DNA of 64,000 nt from Clostridiales bacterium 1_7_47FAA (GCA_000155435.1 DS990263.1:1-64000), one strand, 5' to 3'. Counted from the stretch's first letter, positions 1 through 10,115 are shown. The notes: a model not told the origin generated them from the letters alone. Made by a program: numbers and translations.

Positions 1-15
1 GATACCTAATTTCAT
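1..15 (-). CDS. Start of a divergent gene cut by the window edge
   Basis: On the minus strand an ATG at 13-15 opens a frame reading Met-Lys-Leu-Gly-Ile before the window ends. An AGGAAGG ribosome-binding sequence lies about 8 bases upstream of this ATG (plus-strand positions about 22-28). The product cannot be named from five codons. The gene would be divergent from the NADH oxidase, with the 180-base gap holding both promoters. This rests only on the ribosome site plus the open codons. Confidence 0.45.
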
Positions 16-197
16 ATGATTACCTTCCTATTATAATAAGTAATTACAGCCTTATTATCATATCATAAAACATGGGGGAATGAAAGCAGAAAATGTTTAA
101 CTGCCAAATGTCAATAAAATCAGGTTTGGCGGGAAGAATATAAGCACAGGCACATGAAGGACATGAAGCAATCCAAAACAGTTTAAGGAGATACAAG

Positions 198-1535
198 ATG
201 GGAGAGACAATCGTAGTAATCGGAGCCAACCACGCGGGAACAGCCGCCATCAATACAGTACTGGACCAGTTTCCGGGCAACCGCGTCATTGCATTTGACA
301 TGAACTCAAATATCAGTTTCCTGGGGTGCGGCATGGCCCTTTGGATTGGGAAACAGATCCAAGGCCCGGACGGCCTGTTCTATTCCAGCAAGGAAATATT
401 CGAGGAAAAGGGCGCGACCATCCACATGGAGACTAGGATTACCCACATTGACTATGACAGGAAGATCGTGCATGCGCGGGACAGCGCCGGAACGGACTTT
501 GAACAGTCCTATGATAAGCTGATACTGGCCACAGGATCCATACCCATCCGCCCGGAGATAAAAGGCATGGACCTGGAAAATGTCCAGTTCGTAAAGCTGT
601 TCCAGAATGCCCAGGACGTGATTGAGAAGTTAAAGGATGGATCCATCCGCAGGATTGCCGTTGTGGGGGCAGGATACATCGGGGTGGAACTGGCCGAGGC
701 TTTCAGGCGGAATGGGCGTGAGGTGGTGCTGATTGACTGTGCGGATACCTGTTTATCCGGATACTATGACAGGGAGTTTTCCGATATCATGGCAAAGAAC
801 CTTGAGAGCCACGGCGTAAAGCTGGCATTCGGGGAAACAGTAACGGGACTGGAAGGCGGCGGGAAGGTCCAGAACGTCATCACGGACAAGGGAAGCCATG
901 AGGCTGACATGGTGGTTTTCGGCATTGGATTTAAACCAAATACAGTGCTGGGGCAGGGACAGCTCAGGCTTTATAAGAATCATGCCTTTTTGGTGGACCG
1001 GAAGCAGGAAACCAGTATTCCCGGAGTCTATGCCATCGGTGACTGCGCCACGGTCTACAATAATGCCATCCAGGCCACGGACTATATTGCGCTGGCAACC
1101 AATGCGGTCCGCTCGGGTATCATTGCGGCCCACAATGCCTGCGGCCGGCTGCTGGAATCCCCGGGCGTGCAGGGATCCAACGGCATCAGCATATGGGGGC
1201 TTCACATGCTCAGCACGGGAATCAGCCTGGCCAGGGCAGGACGGATGGGATATGCGGCTGCCGTGACGGATTACGAGGACTGGCAGAAGGCGGAGTTCAT
1301 GGAGGATGGGAACAACCGGGTGAAGATACGCATTGTCTATGACAAAGATACCAGGATCATACTGGGGGCACAGATGTGTTCAGACTATGATATTTCCATG
1401 GGCATCCACCTGTTCTCCATGGCCATAGAAGAGCAGGTGGACATTGATAAACTGAAGCTCTTCGACCTGTTTTTCCTGCCTCATTTTAATAAACCCTATA
1501 ATTATATCACCATGGCAGCCCTGGCAGCCAGATAA
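198..1535 (+). CDS. nox: NADH oxidase / CoA-disulfide reductase-like flavoprotein
   Basis: This 445-residue protein belongs to the FAD-dependent pyridine nucleotide-disulfide oxidoreductase family. The N-terminal FAD-binding fold starts at [10 protein letters not shown] single conserved Cys at residue 44 (in [10 protein letters not shown]) matches the redox-active cysteine of water-forming NADH oxidases, persulfide reductases and CoA-disulfide reductases. An NAD(P)-binding glycine motif ([10 protein letters not shown]) begins near residue 153, and VYAIGDC closes the FAD site. The usual role is reducing oxygen to water with NADH, to protect anaerobes and regenerate NAD. The exact substrate cannot be told from sequence. 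AAGGAGA lies 8 bases before the ATG. The gene appears monocistronic. Confidence 0.85.
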   Translation: MGETIVVIGANHAGTAAINTVLDQFPGNRVIAFDMNSNISFLGCGMALWIGKQIQGPDGLFYSSKEIFEEKGATIHMETRITHIDYDRKIVHARDSAGTDFEQSYDKLILATGSIPIRPEIKGMDLENVQFVKLFQNAQDVIEKLKDGSIRRIAVVGAGYIGVELAEAFRRNGREVVLIDCADTCLSGYYDREFSDIMAKNLESHGVKLAFGETVTGLEGGGKVQNVITDKGSHEADMVVFGIGFKPNTVLGQGQLRLYKNHAFLVDRKQETSIPGVYAIGDCATVYNNAIQATDYIALATNAVRSGIIAAHNACGRLLESPGVQGSNGISIWGLHMLSTGISLARAGRMGYAAAVTDYEDWQKAEFMEDGNNRVKIRIVYDKDTRIILGAQMCSDYDISMGIHLFSMAIEEQVDIDKLKLFDLFFLPHFNKPYNYITMAALAAR

Positions 1536-1699
1536 AAGGCAGATGAAAGGTTGATGAAGGGCAGATGGAACGCGGATGAGAGGCAGGGAAATCCCTTCTT
1601 GCATTTTAGGTTACTTCGGGGTAAAATGGGAAAGTATAGCATCAGGTGTCCCAAGGACAGACATGCCCTGGTGCAGGATGTAAGGAAGGAGATTTTTCT

Positions 1700-2602
1700 A
1701 TGGAAGCAGTGACAGGAGCAGATTTAAGCTTTGTGAACCTGGGCATTACCATACAGCACCTGCCGAACAGTATCACGGTGTTTGGTTTCAGGATTGCATA
1801 TTACGGGATCATCATCGGGCTGGGGATGCTGGCCGGGATGGCCGTTGCATTCAGGGACGCAAGGCGCAGGGGCCAGGATCCGGATGTCTATCTGGATTTT
1901 GCCTTGTACGGCATCATATTTTCCATTATCGGCGCCAGGGCTTATTATGTGATTTTTGACTGGGATAACTATAAGAATAACCTGCTGCAGATATTTAACA
2001 CCCGGGGAGGCGGACTGGCAATCTACGGCGGCGTCATCGGCGCGGTCATTACCCTTATCGTGTTTACCAGGGTCAGGAAGATGTCCTTTTTCTCCATGGC
2101 GGACAGCGGCGTGCTGGGGCTGATAACGGGCCAGATCATCGGCCGGTGGGGGAATTTCTTTAACTGCGAGGCGTTCGGGGGATTTACCAACAACCTTTTT
2201 GCCATGCGCATTAAGAAGAGCCTGGTGAATCCGTCCATGATCTCACAGCAGCTGATTGACCATGAGATTGTGGAGAATGGGATTGCCTACATCCAGGTCC
2301 ACCCCACCTTCCTCTATGAGTCGGTATGGAACCTGTGTGTCCTTGGTTTCATGCTGTGGTACAGGAAACACAAGAAGTTTGAAGGGGAAATGCTCTGGAT
2401 TTATTTCCTGGGTTACGGCCTTGGACGGGTCTGGATTGAGGGCCTGCGCACGGACCAGCTGTTGATTCCCGGCACCGGATTCGCGGTGTCCCAGCTGCTC
2501 TCGGCCGTGCTGGTACTGATATCGGCCGGAATTATCATTTATAAACACCAGAACCTGAAAAAGGGGAGGAAAGTGGGGGATATTCCAGGGGGGATTAAGT
2601 AA
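1700..2602 (+). CDS. lgt: Prolipoprotein diacylglyceryl transferase
   Basis: Lgt transfers diacylglycerol from phosphatidylglycerol to the lipobox cysteine of prolipoproteins in the cytoplasmic membrane. The 300-residue protein has about seven hydrophobic segments and the family signatures GGGLAIYGG, GRWGNFFNCEAFG, HPTFLYES and YGLGRVWIEGLRTD. I chose the ATG at 1700 because AAGGAAGGAG ends 9 bases before it. An in-frame start at 1646 lacks a ribosome site and would add an unusual Cys-rich stretch. Several lipoproteins in this window would be its substrates. A terminator hairpin follows, so it is separate from the dcw operon. Confidence 0.95.
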   Translation: MEAVTGADLSFVNLGITIQHLPNSITVFGFRIAYYGIIIGLGMLAGMAVAFRDARRRGQDPDVYLDFALYGIIFSIIGARAYYVIFDWDNYKNNLLQIFNTRGGGLAIYGGVIGAVITLIVFTRVRKMSFFSMADSGVLGLITGQIIGRWGNFFNCEAFGGFTNNLFAMRIKKSLVNPSMISQQLIDHEIVENGIAYIQVHPTFLYESVWNLCVLGFMLWYRKHKKFEGEMLWIYFLGYGLGRVWIEGLRTDQLLIPGTGFAVSQLLSAVLVLISAGIIIYKHQNLKKGRKVGDIPGGIK

Positions 2603-2648
2603 AAAAATCAATATTTAGTACTTGTAAGTGGGGGTATCCCACATGTAG

Positions 2649-2687
2649 AGGCAGTTGCGAAAAACCACGCAGCTGCCTTGTTTTTTT
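2649..2687 (+). terminator. Rho-independent terminator after lgt
   Basis: An 11-bp stem (2649-2659 with 2668-2678, one G-U pair) encloses an 8-base loop and is followed by a run of T at 2679-2687. It isolates lgt from the downstream dcw operon. Confidence 0.85.
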
Positions 2688-2720
2688 GAAATTTTTTTAT
2701 AAGAAATTCGTAAAAACTCC

Positions 2721-2749
2721 TTGCCATTTCCCAATTTCTGTACTATGAT
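2721..2749 (+). promoter_or_regulatory. Sigma-A type promoter of the mra/dcw operon
   Basis: TTGCCA (2721-2726) and TATGAT (2744-2749) are separated by 17 bases, close to the sigma-A consensus. The predicted start near 2756 falls just before the GTGG repeats that resemble a MraZ operator. Confidence 0.75.
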
Positions 2750-2759
2750 GGACATACAA

Positions 2760-2816
2760 GTGGTAGAAAGTGGTGCAAAGTGGTAGAGGATGGTTGTTAT
2801 GTGGATGAAGTGGGGG
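2760..2816 (+). promoter_or_regulatory. MraZ operator (GTGG direct repeats, 10-bp period)
   Basis: GTGG occurs at 2760, 2770 and 2780 and ATGG at 2790, on an exact 10-base period, with further TGGATG and GTGGGGG copies up to about 2816. MraZ is known to bind TGG-type direct repeats spaced by about one helical turn upstream of its own gene. The array lies directly downstream of the predicted start site, where a bound ring-shaped MraZ would block transcription. The match to the known box is by eye. Confidence 0.8.
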
Positions 2817-2875
2817 TTTCGGATTCCCCCATGGGCATCCACGGGACATCACTGACGTACGGCAGGTGATAAGTT

Positions 2876-3301
2876 ATGTTCATGGGTGAATACAATCATA
2901 CAGTAGATGCGAAGGGACGCCTGATCGTGCCTTCCAAGTTCAGAGAGCAGTTAGGCGACGAATTCGTTGTTACGAAGGGCCTTGATAACTGCCTTTTTGT
3001 GTATGAGAATTCCGAATGGACTGCCCTTGAAGAGAAACTGCGCACACTGCCCCTTACCAATGCCGCCGGACGTAAGTTTTCACGTTTCCTCCTGGCAGGC
3101 GCTACCACCTGTGAAGTGGACAAGCAGGGAAGAATCCTTCTTCCGGCCATCCTCAGGGAGTTTGCCGGAATTGAGAAAGACGCAGTACTGGTAGGTGTGG
3201 GAAGCCGTATTGAAATCTGGAGCAAGGATAAATGGATTGAGGCGAACACCTTTGATGATATGGAAGAGATTGCAGAACACATGGAAGGTTTGGGAATTTA
3301 A
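2876..3301 (+). CDS. mraZ: Transcriptional regulator MraZ
   Basis: The 141-residue protein starts [19 protein letters not shown], nearly the canonical start of Gram-positive MraZ, and carries two AbrB-like SpoVT repeats ([14 protein letters not shown] near residue 12 and [14 protein letters not shown] near residue 84). MraZ forms rings that bind direct repeats in its own promoter and control the dcw operon. The ATG at 2876 is used rather than 2882 because family members begin with MF. The stop overlaps the rsmH start (TAATG), indicating translational coupling. Confidence 0.95.
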   Translation: MFMGEYNHTVDAKGRLIVPSKFREQLGDEFVVTKGLDNCLFVYENSEWTALEEKLRTLPLTNAAGRKFSRFLLAGATTCEVDKQGRILLPAILREFAGIEKDAVLVGVGSRIEIWSKDKWIEANTFDDMEEIAEHMEGLGI

Positions 3302-4248
3302 TGGAGGAACAAGCATTTGTACACAAGTCCGTACTTTTATATGAAACAGTGGGCAGCCTGAATATAAAGCCCGGAGGAATCTATGTGGACGGCACGCTGG
3401 GCGGAGGCGGACATGCCTATGAGGTATGCAAGCGTCTGGGAAGCGGACGGCTCATTGGGATTGACCAGGACGCGGACGCCATAGAGGCGGCAGGCAGGCG
3501 GCTGGAGCATTTTAAGGATAAGGTTACCATTGTAAGAAGCAATTATGAGAATATCAGGACAGTGCTGAATGAACTGGGGCTTTTAAAGGTGGACGGGATT
3601 TACCTGGATCTGGGGGTTTCCTCCTACCAGCTGGACACGGCTTCCAGGGGATTCACCTATAGGGAGGACGCGCCTCTTGATATGAGGATGGACCAGAGGA
3701 ATACCACCACGGCCGCAGACATTGTCAATACCTACACCGAGATGGAGCTGTACCGGATCATCCGGGATTATGGTGAGGACAATTTTGCGAAGAACATAGC
3801 AAAGCACATTGTAAGGGCAAGGGGGGAACACCCCATTGAGACAACAGGAGAGCTGGCGGAGATAATCAAGGCGGCCATTCCGGCCAGGGTAAGGGCCACG
3901 GGCGGACATCCGGCCAAGCGTACCTTCCAGGCCATAAGGATTGAGTGCAACCATGAACTGGATGTGCTGGAACAGTCCATTGATACCATGATTGAACTCT
4001 TAAACCCGGGAGGACGGCTCAGTATCATCACCTTCCATTCGCTGGAAGACAGGATTGTGAAGAACCGGTTCAGGACCAATGAAAATCCCTGTATCTGCCC
4101 CCATGAGTTTCCTGTATGCGTGTGCGGCAGGAAGAGTAAGGGGAAGGTGGTTTCAAGGAAACCCATATTGCCGTCCAAAGAAGAATTGGAAGAGAACAGC
4201 CGTTCAAAGAGCGCAAAGCTGCGCGTGTTTGAGCGGGGTGAGATGTAG
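3301..4248 (+). CDS. rsmH: 16S rRNA (cytosine(1402)-N(4))-methyltransferase RsmH
   Basis: This 315-residue SAM-dependent methyltransferase modifies C1402 in the ribosomal P site. The SAM-binding glycine loop GTLGGGGHA is near residue 32. [15 protein letters not shown] and the C-terminal [12 protein letters not shown] motif are diagnostic of the MraW family. Length is typical. Its start codon overlaps the mraZ stop, and it lies in the conserved second position of the dcw cluster. Confidence 0.95.
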   Translation: MEEQAFVHKSVLLYETVGSLNIKPGGIYVDGTLGGGGHAYEVCKRLGSGRLIGIDQDADAIEAAGRRLEHFKDKVTIVRSNYENIRTVLNELGLLKVDGIYLDLGVSSYQLDTASRGFTYREDAPLDMRMDQRNTTTAADIVNTYTEMELYRIIRDYGEDNFAKNIAKHIVRARGEHPIETTGELAEIIKAAIPARVRATGGHPAKRTFQAIRIECNHELDVLEQSIDTMIELLNPGGRLSIITFHSLEDRIVKNRFRTNENPCICPHEFPVCVCGRKSKGKVVSRKPILPSKEELEENSRSKSAKLRVFERGEM

Positions 4249-4340
4249 ATACCATGATTTTAAGCGTTTAAAATACAGACGTTAAGTGCCCAATGCGTAC
4301 AAAGGATGACAAGACTAAGACAGAAGGGAGGAATAAGGCC

Positions 4341-4871
4341 ATGGCTGCAAGAAGACAGGCGTCAGCAGGACGCACACACACACAGACAAACCGCAGGCCG
4401 GCACAGAGGCATGATTATGTGTATGGTTCGGCGGCACCACAGCTTAAACCACAGGAAGCTCCAAGACCGGAGCGGCCGGCAAGGAAACCGGCAGGCAGCC
4501 AATCCGTCCGGCATAACCACCGGATACGCCGCAATCAGGAACGTGCATTGTATATGGACCTTCCATATGTGATCATGCTTACCATTGCGTCAGTGTTTAC
4601 CTTATACCTCTGTATCAATTACCTCCATGTGCAGTCATCCATTACGGCAAGAATGCATCATATCGAGACCATGGAGGCCCATTTAGAGAAGCTTAAGGCG
4701 GAGAATGATGCCCTGGAAACCAGTATCAACACCAGCATTGACCTGAATAAGATTTATGAGATTGCAACAAAGGAGCTGGGCATGGTATACGCCAAGAAGA
4801 ACCAGGTGCTGCTGTATGATAAGACAGAAAGTGAGTATGTAAGACAATATGAAGACATCCCGGAACACTAA
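4341..4871 (+). CDS. ftsL: FtsL-like septum formation protein
   Basis: This 176-residue bitopic membrane protein has a basic, Gln/Arg-rich cytoplasmic tail of about 70 residues. One membrane segment follows (DLPYVIMLTIASVFTLYLC), then a predicted coiled coil (ETMEAHLEKLKAENDALE). The topology and the position between rsmH and a class B PBP fit FtsL, which pairs with FtsQ/DivIB and DivIC to activate septal synthesis. I chose the ATG at 4341, with GGGAGGA about 9 bases upstream. An in-frame ATG at 4293 has no ribosome site. Sequence conservation in this family is low, so the call depends partly on context. Confidence 0.8.
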   Translation: MAARRQASAGRTHTQTNRRPAQRHDYVYGSAAPQLKPQEAPRPERPARKPAGSQSVRHNHRIRRNQERALYMDLPYVIMLTIASVFTLYLCINYLHVQSSITARMHHIETMEAHLEKLKAENDALETSINTSIDLNKIYEIATKELGMVYAKKNQVLLYDKTESEYVRQYEDIPEH

Positions 4872-7203
4872 TGGAAACGGCCGTTCCCAGAACAAGGGAA
4901 GTGGAAACGGCCGCGACGGACATAACCAGAAAGGCAAATATTTTTACCCCAAGTACCTGCAGGAAAAGCTGGCAATCACCGTATTGGTGATTACGCTGGC
5001 TTTATTTGCATTAATAATGGTGCTTTACAGAATCATCAGGGACAACAACGAGCAATATAATAAAATCGTGCTGACCCAGAGACAGCAGGAATACGAGAGC
5101 CGTGTCATACCCTACAGGCGGGGGGATATCGTGGACAGGAACGGGACCTATCTGGCTACCAGCGAGAAGGTCTATAACCTGATCATTGACCCAAGGCAGA
5201 TCATGTCAGCCCCGGAGCGCTATCTGGAACCCACGGTGGATGCCCTTGTGACCACGTTTGGCTTTGACGCAGGGGAACTGCGCGCCATGATTGAGGAAAA
5301 GAAGGATTCCGCCTATCTCAGGTACAGCAAGGGGCGACAGCTCAGCTATGACCAGAGGACTGCGTTTGAACAGCTGGCAAAGGAAAAGAACGATGCCTAC
5401 ATCAAAGATAAGGATGAGGTGGAGGGCAAGAAGCGGGTTAAGGGAATCTGGTTTGAGGATGAATATAAGCGGATTTACCCCTATAACTCAATGGCCTGCA
5501 GCGTGATTGGATTTACCAGCAGTGACGGAAGCGTTGGCAACGGCGGTATCGAGCAGTACTATAACAGCAGCCTGATTGGGGTGAATGGACGCGAGTACGG
5601 TTATCTGGATGAGAACTCCAATCTGGAAGGCGTGGTGAAATCCGCAACCAACGGCAAAACCGTGGTAAGCACCATTGACGTGAACATCCAGAACATCGTA
5701 CAGAAATATATCAATGAGTGGCAGACAACCGTGGGCAGCAAGGTCACGGCTGCCATTGTCATGAATCCCAATAACGGTGAGATACTGGCCATGGGCACCA
5801 GCAGTGTGTTCGACCTTAATAATCCCAGGGATGTAAGCGGATACACCCAGGAAGACCTGATGGCCCTGGGCAAAAAGGAAGCCGCCCATGTATACAGAAG
5901 GGAAAACAACGGGGAAACCATCACAGAAGACCAGGTCCTTGACCATTACAGCCGCGAGGAGGTGCTGTCCTACGGCCAGCAGGTCGCATGGAACCAGATA
6001 TGGAGGAACTTCTGCGTCAGCGATACGTATGAACCGGGATCCCCGTCCAAGATATTCACGGTTGCAGCCGGTTTGGAGGAAGGGGTAATAAAGCCCACCG
6101 ACAGTTTTGAATGTACCGGTTTCCTTCATGTGGGGGATTGGGACATTAAGTGTACGGCATACCGCAGGGGCGGGCATGGGTGGCTGAATGTCCAGGAATC
6201 GCTGATGCAGTCCTGTAACGTGGCCATGATGCGCATCGGAGCCATGATAGGAAGGGAACGGTTTACGAAATACCAGTCCATCTTCGGCTTTGGCGACAAG
6301 ACCGGCATAGACCTGCCGGGCGAGGCAGATACCAGCAGCCTTGTGCACACGGCGGATGATATAGGGCCTACGGATCTGGCCACCAATGCCTTTGGACAGA
6401 ACTATAACTGTACCATGGTACAGATGGCGGTTGCATTTTGCTCCGTACTCAACGGGGGATCCTATTATGAGCCTCATGTGGTAAAACAGATACTGAATGA
6501 GCAGGGCTCCGTGGTGGAGAAGAAGGAACCGGTCCTGGTGCGGGAAACCGTATCCCGGTCCACGTCCGACTTCCTTAAGGAGGCCATGTTCCAGACCGTT
6601 GAGGTGGGAACCGGAAAAGCGGCCCAGGTAGCGGGGTACGATGTGGGCGGCAAGACGGGAACCGCGGAAAAACAGCCGCGTTCCGCCAAGAATTATCTGG
6701 TTTCCTTTGCAGGCTTTGCGCCGATTGAGGATCCCCAGGTATTTGTCTATGTGGTGATTGATACGCCCAACTATCCTCCCGGGGAACAGCAGGCCCACAG
6801 CTCCTATGCAAGTACGGTTTTTTCAAAGATCATGACAGAAACACTTCCTTATTTAAATATATTCCCAACCAATGATCTGGATGAGGATGAATCCATCCAG
6901 GAGAACCTGCCATCCTCCGAGGGCATCAATGAAGCCGGTACAGAGGAAAGCGGCGAGGGCCAGGGGGATTTGGTGGAAGAAACAGAAAAACAATATGAGA
7001 CAGACGAGTACGTGCCGGATGACGGCGGTGCCGGAAGCGGCGTACCGGACGCGGTCCCGAAAGACCCGTCGGGGCCGGAAGAAGCGCCTGCGCAGACTGA
7101 CCGGACCCAGCCCGTAAAGACGTCCGATGGCAGTAATCAAGGCCGGGACGACCAGGATGCGGCCTTGGGCAGCACGGCCGCCAGCACGGAAGAAACGCAG
7201 TAA
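4849..7203 (+). CDS. ftsI: Class B penicillin-binding protein (FtsI/PBP2-like)
   Basis: A 784-residue septal-type transpeptidase. It has a short basic tail, one membrane anchor (near residues 40-62), the PBP dimerisation domain, and a transpeptidase domain with S398-P-S-K401, S455-C-N457 and K602-T-G604 as the three active-site motifs. The SPSK form of motif one is less usual than STFK but keeps both catalytic residues. After about residue 660 comes a roughly 120-residue acidic, low-complexity tail rich in Glu, Asp, Gly and Ser. No PASTA domain is visible. The start overlaps ftsL by 23 bases with no strong ribosome site, so coupling is likely. With SEDS partners it builds septal peptidoglycan. 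Confidence 0.9.
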   Translation: MKTSRNTNGNGRSQNKGSGNGRDGHNQKGKYFYPKYLQEKLAITVLVITLALFALIMVLYRIIRDNNEQYNKIVLTQRQQEYESRVIPYRRGDIVDRNGTYLATSEKVYNLIIDPRQIMSAPERYLEPTVDALVTTFGFDAGELRAMIEEKKDSAYLRYSKGRQLSYDQRTAFEQLAKEKNDAYIKDKDEVEGKKRVKGIWFEDEYKRIYPYNSMACSVIGFTSSDGSVGNGGIEQYYNSSLIGVNGREYGYLDENSNLEGVVKSATNGKTVVSTIDVNIQNIVQKYINEWQTTVGSKVTAAIVMNPNNGEILAMGTSSVFDLNNPRDVSGYTQEDLMALGKKEAAHVYRRENNGETITEDQVLDHYSREEVLSYGQQVAWNQIWRNFCVSDTYEPGSPSKIFTVAAGLEEGVIKPTDSFECTGFLHVGDWDIKCTAYRRGGHGWLNVQESLMQSCNVAMMRIGAMIGRERFTKYQSIFGFGDKTGIDLPGEADTSSLVHTADDIGPTDLATNAFGQNYNCTMVQMAVAFCSVLNGGSYYEPHVVKQILNEQGSVVEKKEPVLVRETVSRSTSDFLKEAMFQTVEVGTGKAAQVAGYDVGGKTGTAEKQPRSAKNYLVSFAGFAPIEDPQVFVYVVIDTPNYPPGEQQAHSSYASTVFSKIMTETLPYLNIFPTNDLDEDESIQENLPSSEGINEAGTEESGEGQGDLVEETEKQYETDEYVPDDGGAGSGVPDAVPKDPSGPEEAPAQTDRTQPVKTSDGSNQGRDDQDAALGSTAASTEETQ

Positions 7204-7285
7204 ATGGTACAGACCATATAGAAAGATTCATAAAATGACACCGGCTCCAATATATTATTAACAATGATGGACGCTGGAGACAATC

Positions 7286-9076
7286 ATGAATTCAAACCTT
7301 ACAAAGCACAGAAAGAATATAGCCGTCCTTGCACTGCTCATTGCCATTGTCATGGTGAGTCTCTCAGGGCGGCTTGCTTATCTTATGATATTCCGTTCCG
7401 GGCATTACAGCGCAATGGCAGAGGACCTGCACCAGAGGGAACGTACGATTAAGGCTGCCAGGGGCCGCATCATAGATGCTAACGGGGTGGTTATTGCTGA
7501 CAACCGCACGGTGTGTACGATTTCCGTCATCTACAACCAGGTGACGGACCGGGAGCATGTGATCCAGGTCCTTTGCAGTGAGCTGGGGATGGATGAGGAA
7601 CCGGTGCGTAAGCGGGTGGAGAAGCGCAGTTCCAGGGAAATCATAAAGACTAACGTGGATAAGGAGATGGGCGACAGGATCCGCGCCTACCGGCTGGACG
7701 GGGTAAAAGTGGACGAAGATTACAAGCGTTATTATCCTTACGACAGCCTGGCGTCCAAGGTGCTGGGATTCACCGGAGGTGACAACCAGGGCATCATCGG
7801 CCTGGAGGTAAAGTACGAGAAGTACCTGAAGGGAATGAACGGCAAGATCCTTACCATGTCGGATGCAAAGGGAGTGGAGATTGAGAATGCCGCCGAGGAC
7901 AGGATTGAGCCTATTGCGGGCAATGACCTGCACATCAGCCTGGATGTCAATATACAGAAATACGCGGAGCAGCTGGCCTACCAGGTGCTGGAAAAGAAAA
8001 ATGCAAAAAAGGTGTCCATCATTGTCATGAACCCCCAGAACGGCGAGCTGATGGCCATGGTCAACGTGCCGGAGTTCAACCTGAACGACCCGTTTACCCT
8101 GAACCAGAACCTGCGCAGCCAGAGCCTTCAGGAGATGGCTGCCCAGGCAGACGGCCTGCCTGCGTCCAAGAAGCAGGAGCAGCTGAACCAGATGTGGAGG
8201 AACACCTGCATCAATGATACTTATGAACCTGGTTCCACCTTTAAGATCATCACGGCCGCGGCCGGGCTGGAATCCGGCGTGGTAAAACTTACGGACCAGT
8301 TTTCCTGCCCCGGATTCAGGGTTGTGGAGGACCGGAAGATACGGTGCCATAAGGTGGGGGGACACGGCGCGGAGACATTCCTCCAGGGCGCCATGAATTC
8401 CTGCAACCCAGTGTTCATCGATGTGGGCCAGAGGCTGGGCGTGGATGGATATTATAAATATTTCACCCAGTTCGGACTGAAGGGAAAGACGGGAATCGAC
8501 CTGCCGGGCGAGGCGGCCACCATCATGCACAAAAAAGAGAACATGGGTCTTGTGGAGCTGGCCACGGTATCCTTTGGCCAGTCCTTCCAGATCACGCCGG
8601 TCCAGCTGATCACGACGGCTGCTTCCATTGTCAACGGAGGGAACCGCGTCACGCCCCATTTCGGCGTGGAGGCTGTCAGCGCGGACCAGTCCTCGGTCCA
8701 TGGGTTTAAATATCCCAGCAAGGGGCGTATCCTTTCTGAGGAGACCAGCGCCACCATGCGGTATGTGCTGGAACAGGTGGTATCGGAAGGAAGCGGTAAA
8801 AAAGCAAAACTGGAAGGATATAAAATCGGGGGAAAGACAGCTACCTCTGAAAAGCTTCCAAGAAGCCTTAAAAAATACATTTCGTCCTTTATCGGCTTTG
8901 CCCCGGCGGACAATCCGCAGGTCATGGCCCTGATAACAATCGATGAACCGGAGGGCATTTATTACGGCGGGACCATCGCTGCTCCGGTAATAGGAGATTT
9001 ATTTAAGAATATACTTCCTTATCTGGGAATTCAGGCAACAGAGGAAGAAACTGCTGTGCACGTTTCTAATCCATAG
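7286..9076 (+). CDS. spoVD: Second class B PBP, SpoVD-like
   Basis: A 596-residue class B PBP with an N-terminal membrane anchor (ALLIAIVMVSLSGRLAYLMI), a dimerisation domain and a transpeptidase domain. Active-site motif one is S317-T-F-K320 and motif two is S372-C-N374. Motif three reads K517-T-A519 instead of the usual KTG. It lacks the acidic tail of its neighbour and any PASTA domain. Tandem FtsI and SpoVD homologues in the dcw cluster are common in spore formers, where SpoVD makes cortex peptidoglycan with the SEDS protein SpoVE. The SpoVD assignment rests on position and family type. The KTA change may alter beta-lactam sensitivity. Confidence 0.8.
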   Translation: MNSNLTKHRKNIAVLALLIAIVMVSLSGRLAYLMIFRSGHYSAMAEDLHQRERTIKAARGRIIDANGVVIADNRTVCTISVIYNQVTDREHVIQVLCSELGMDEEPVRKRVEKRSSREIIKTNVDKEMGDRIRAYRLDGVKVDEDYKRYYPYDSLASKVLGFTGGDNQGIIGLEVKYEKYLKGMNGKILTMSDAKGVEIENAAEDRIEPIAGNDLHISLDVNIQKYAEQLAYQVLEKKNAKKVSIIVMNPQNGELMAMVNVPEFNLNDPFTLNQNLRSQSLQEMAAQADGLPASKKQEQLNQMWRNTCINDTYEPGSTFKIITAAAGLESGVVKLTDQFSCPGFRVVEDRKIRCHKVGGHGAETFLQGAMNSCNPVFIDVGQRLGVDGYYKYFTQFGLKGKTGIDLPGEAATIMHKKENMGLVELATVSFGQSFQITPVQLITTAASIVNGGNRVTPHFGVEAVSADQSSVHGFKYPSKGRILSEETSATMRYVLEQVVSEGSGKKAKLEGYKIGGKTATSEKLPRSLKKYISSFIGFAPADNPQVMALITIDEPEGIYYGGTIAAPVIGDLFKNILPYLGIQATEEETAVHVSNP

Positions 9077-9146
9077 TTGATTATTCCCGGAAAAAGACGT
9101 ATACTAATTACCAAATAAGACATACATATGAGATTGAGGTGCCCTT

Positions 9147-10115
9147 ATGATTCATGAAACCATACTAGCTATCATTATTGCATTTGCCATCAGCGCACTG
9201 CTATGTCCCATCATCATCCCTTTTCTGCACAAGCTGAAATTCGGCCAGCAGGTAAGGGATGACGGACCGCAGACACATCTGAAGAAGCAGGGAACGCCCA
9301 CCATGGGCGGACTGATCATCCTGTGCAGCATCATCATTACATCCATCTTTTATATCCCCAGTTATCCCAAAATCATCCCGGTCCTGTTTGTGACCGTGGG
9401 ATTCGGCATCATCGGTTTCCTGGATGATTATATCAAGATCGTGATGAAGCGCTCCGAAGGCCTGAAGCCGATGCAGAAGTTAGTTGGACAGTTTGTTATT
9501 ACAGGCATATTTGCCTGGTACCTGTTAAACAGCGGGGAAGTGGGGACGGATATGCTCATCCCTTTTACCGGCGGGTTTGACGGGGGCAAGTTCCTTTCAC
9601 TGGGAATCCTTTTTATCCCGGCCCTGTTCTTCATCGTGCTGGGTACGGATAACGGGGTGAATTTTACGGACGGACTGGACGGACTCTGCACCAGCGTCAC
9701 CATCCTGGTTGCCACCTTCCTTACCATTGTGGCAATCGGCGAGGATATGGGCATCAGTCCCATGACGGGAGCCGTGGTCGGAAGCCTTCTGGGATTCCTT
9801 CTGTTCAATGTGTATCCCGCCAAGGTGTTCATGGGAGACACGGGTTCCCTGGCGCTGGGCGGTTTTGTGGCGGCGTCGGCCTATATGATGCGCATGCCCC
9901 TGTTCATCCCGATCATCGGCCTGATTTACCTTGTGGAGGTATTGTCTGTAATCATTCAGGTAACATACTTTAAACGCACCGGAGGAAAGCGCATATTTAA
10001 GATGGCGCCAATCCATCATCACTTTGAATTGTGCGGATGGTCGGAGACCAGGGTGGTGGCTGTATTTGCCATCGTGACTGCCATATTATGCATGGTCGCC
10101 TATCTTGGACTGTAG
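9147..10115 (+). CDS. mraY: Phospho-N-acetylmuramoyl-pentapeptide-transferase
   Basis: MraY makes lipid I from UDP-MurNAc-pentapeptide and undecaprenyl phosphate at the inner face of the membrane. The 322-residue protein has about ten hydrophobic segments. It carries the catalytic signatures DDYIK (near residue 92), NGVNFTDGLDGL (near residue 170), MGDTGSLALGG (near residue 229) and the IHHHFELCGW motif near the C terminus. GAGGTG lies upstream of the ATG. Confidence 0.95.
   Translation: MIHETILAIIIAFAISALLCPIIIPFLHKLKFGQQVRDDGPQTHLKKQGTPTMGGLIILCSIIITSIFYIPSYPKIIPVLFVTVGFGIIGFLDDYIKIVMKRSEGLKPMQKLVGQFVITGIFAWYLLNSGEVGTDMLIPFTGGFDGGKFLSLGILFIPALFFIVLGTDNGVNFTDGLDGLCTSVTILVATFLTIVAIGEDMGISPMTGAVVGSLLGFLLFNVYPAKVFMGDTGSLALGGFVAASAYMMRMPLFIPIIGLIYLVEVLSVIIQVTYFKRTGGKRIFKMAPIHHHFELCGWSETRVVAVFAIVTAILCMVAYLGL

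Noticed and set aside
7364-8701. Long minus-strand open frame opposite spoVD
   Set aside because: Antisense shadow of a well-supported PBP gene. No ribosome site or domain.
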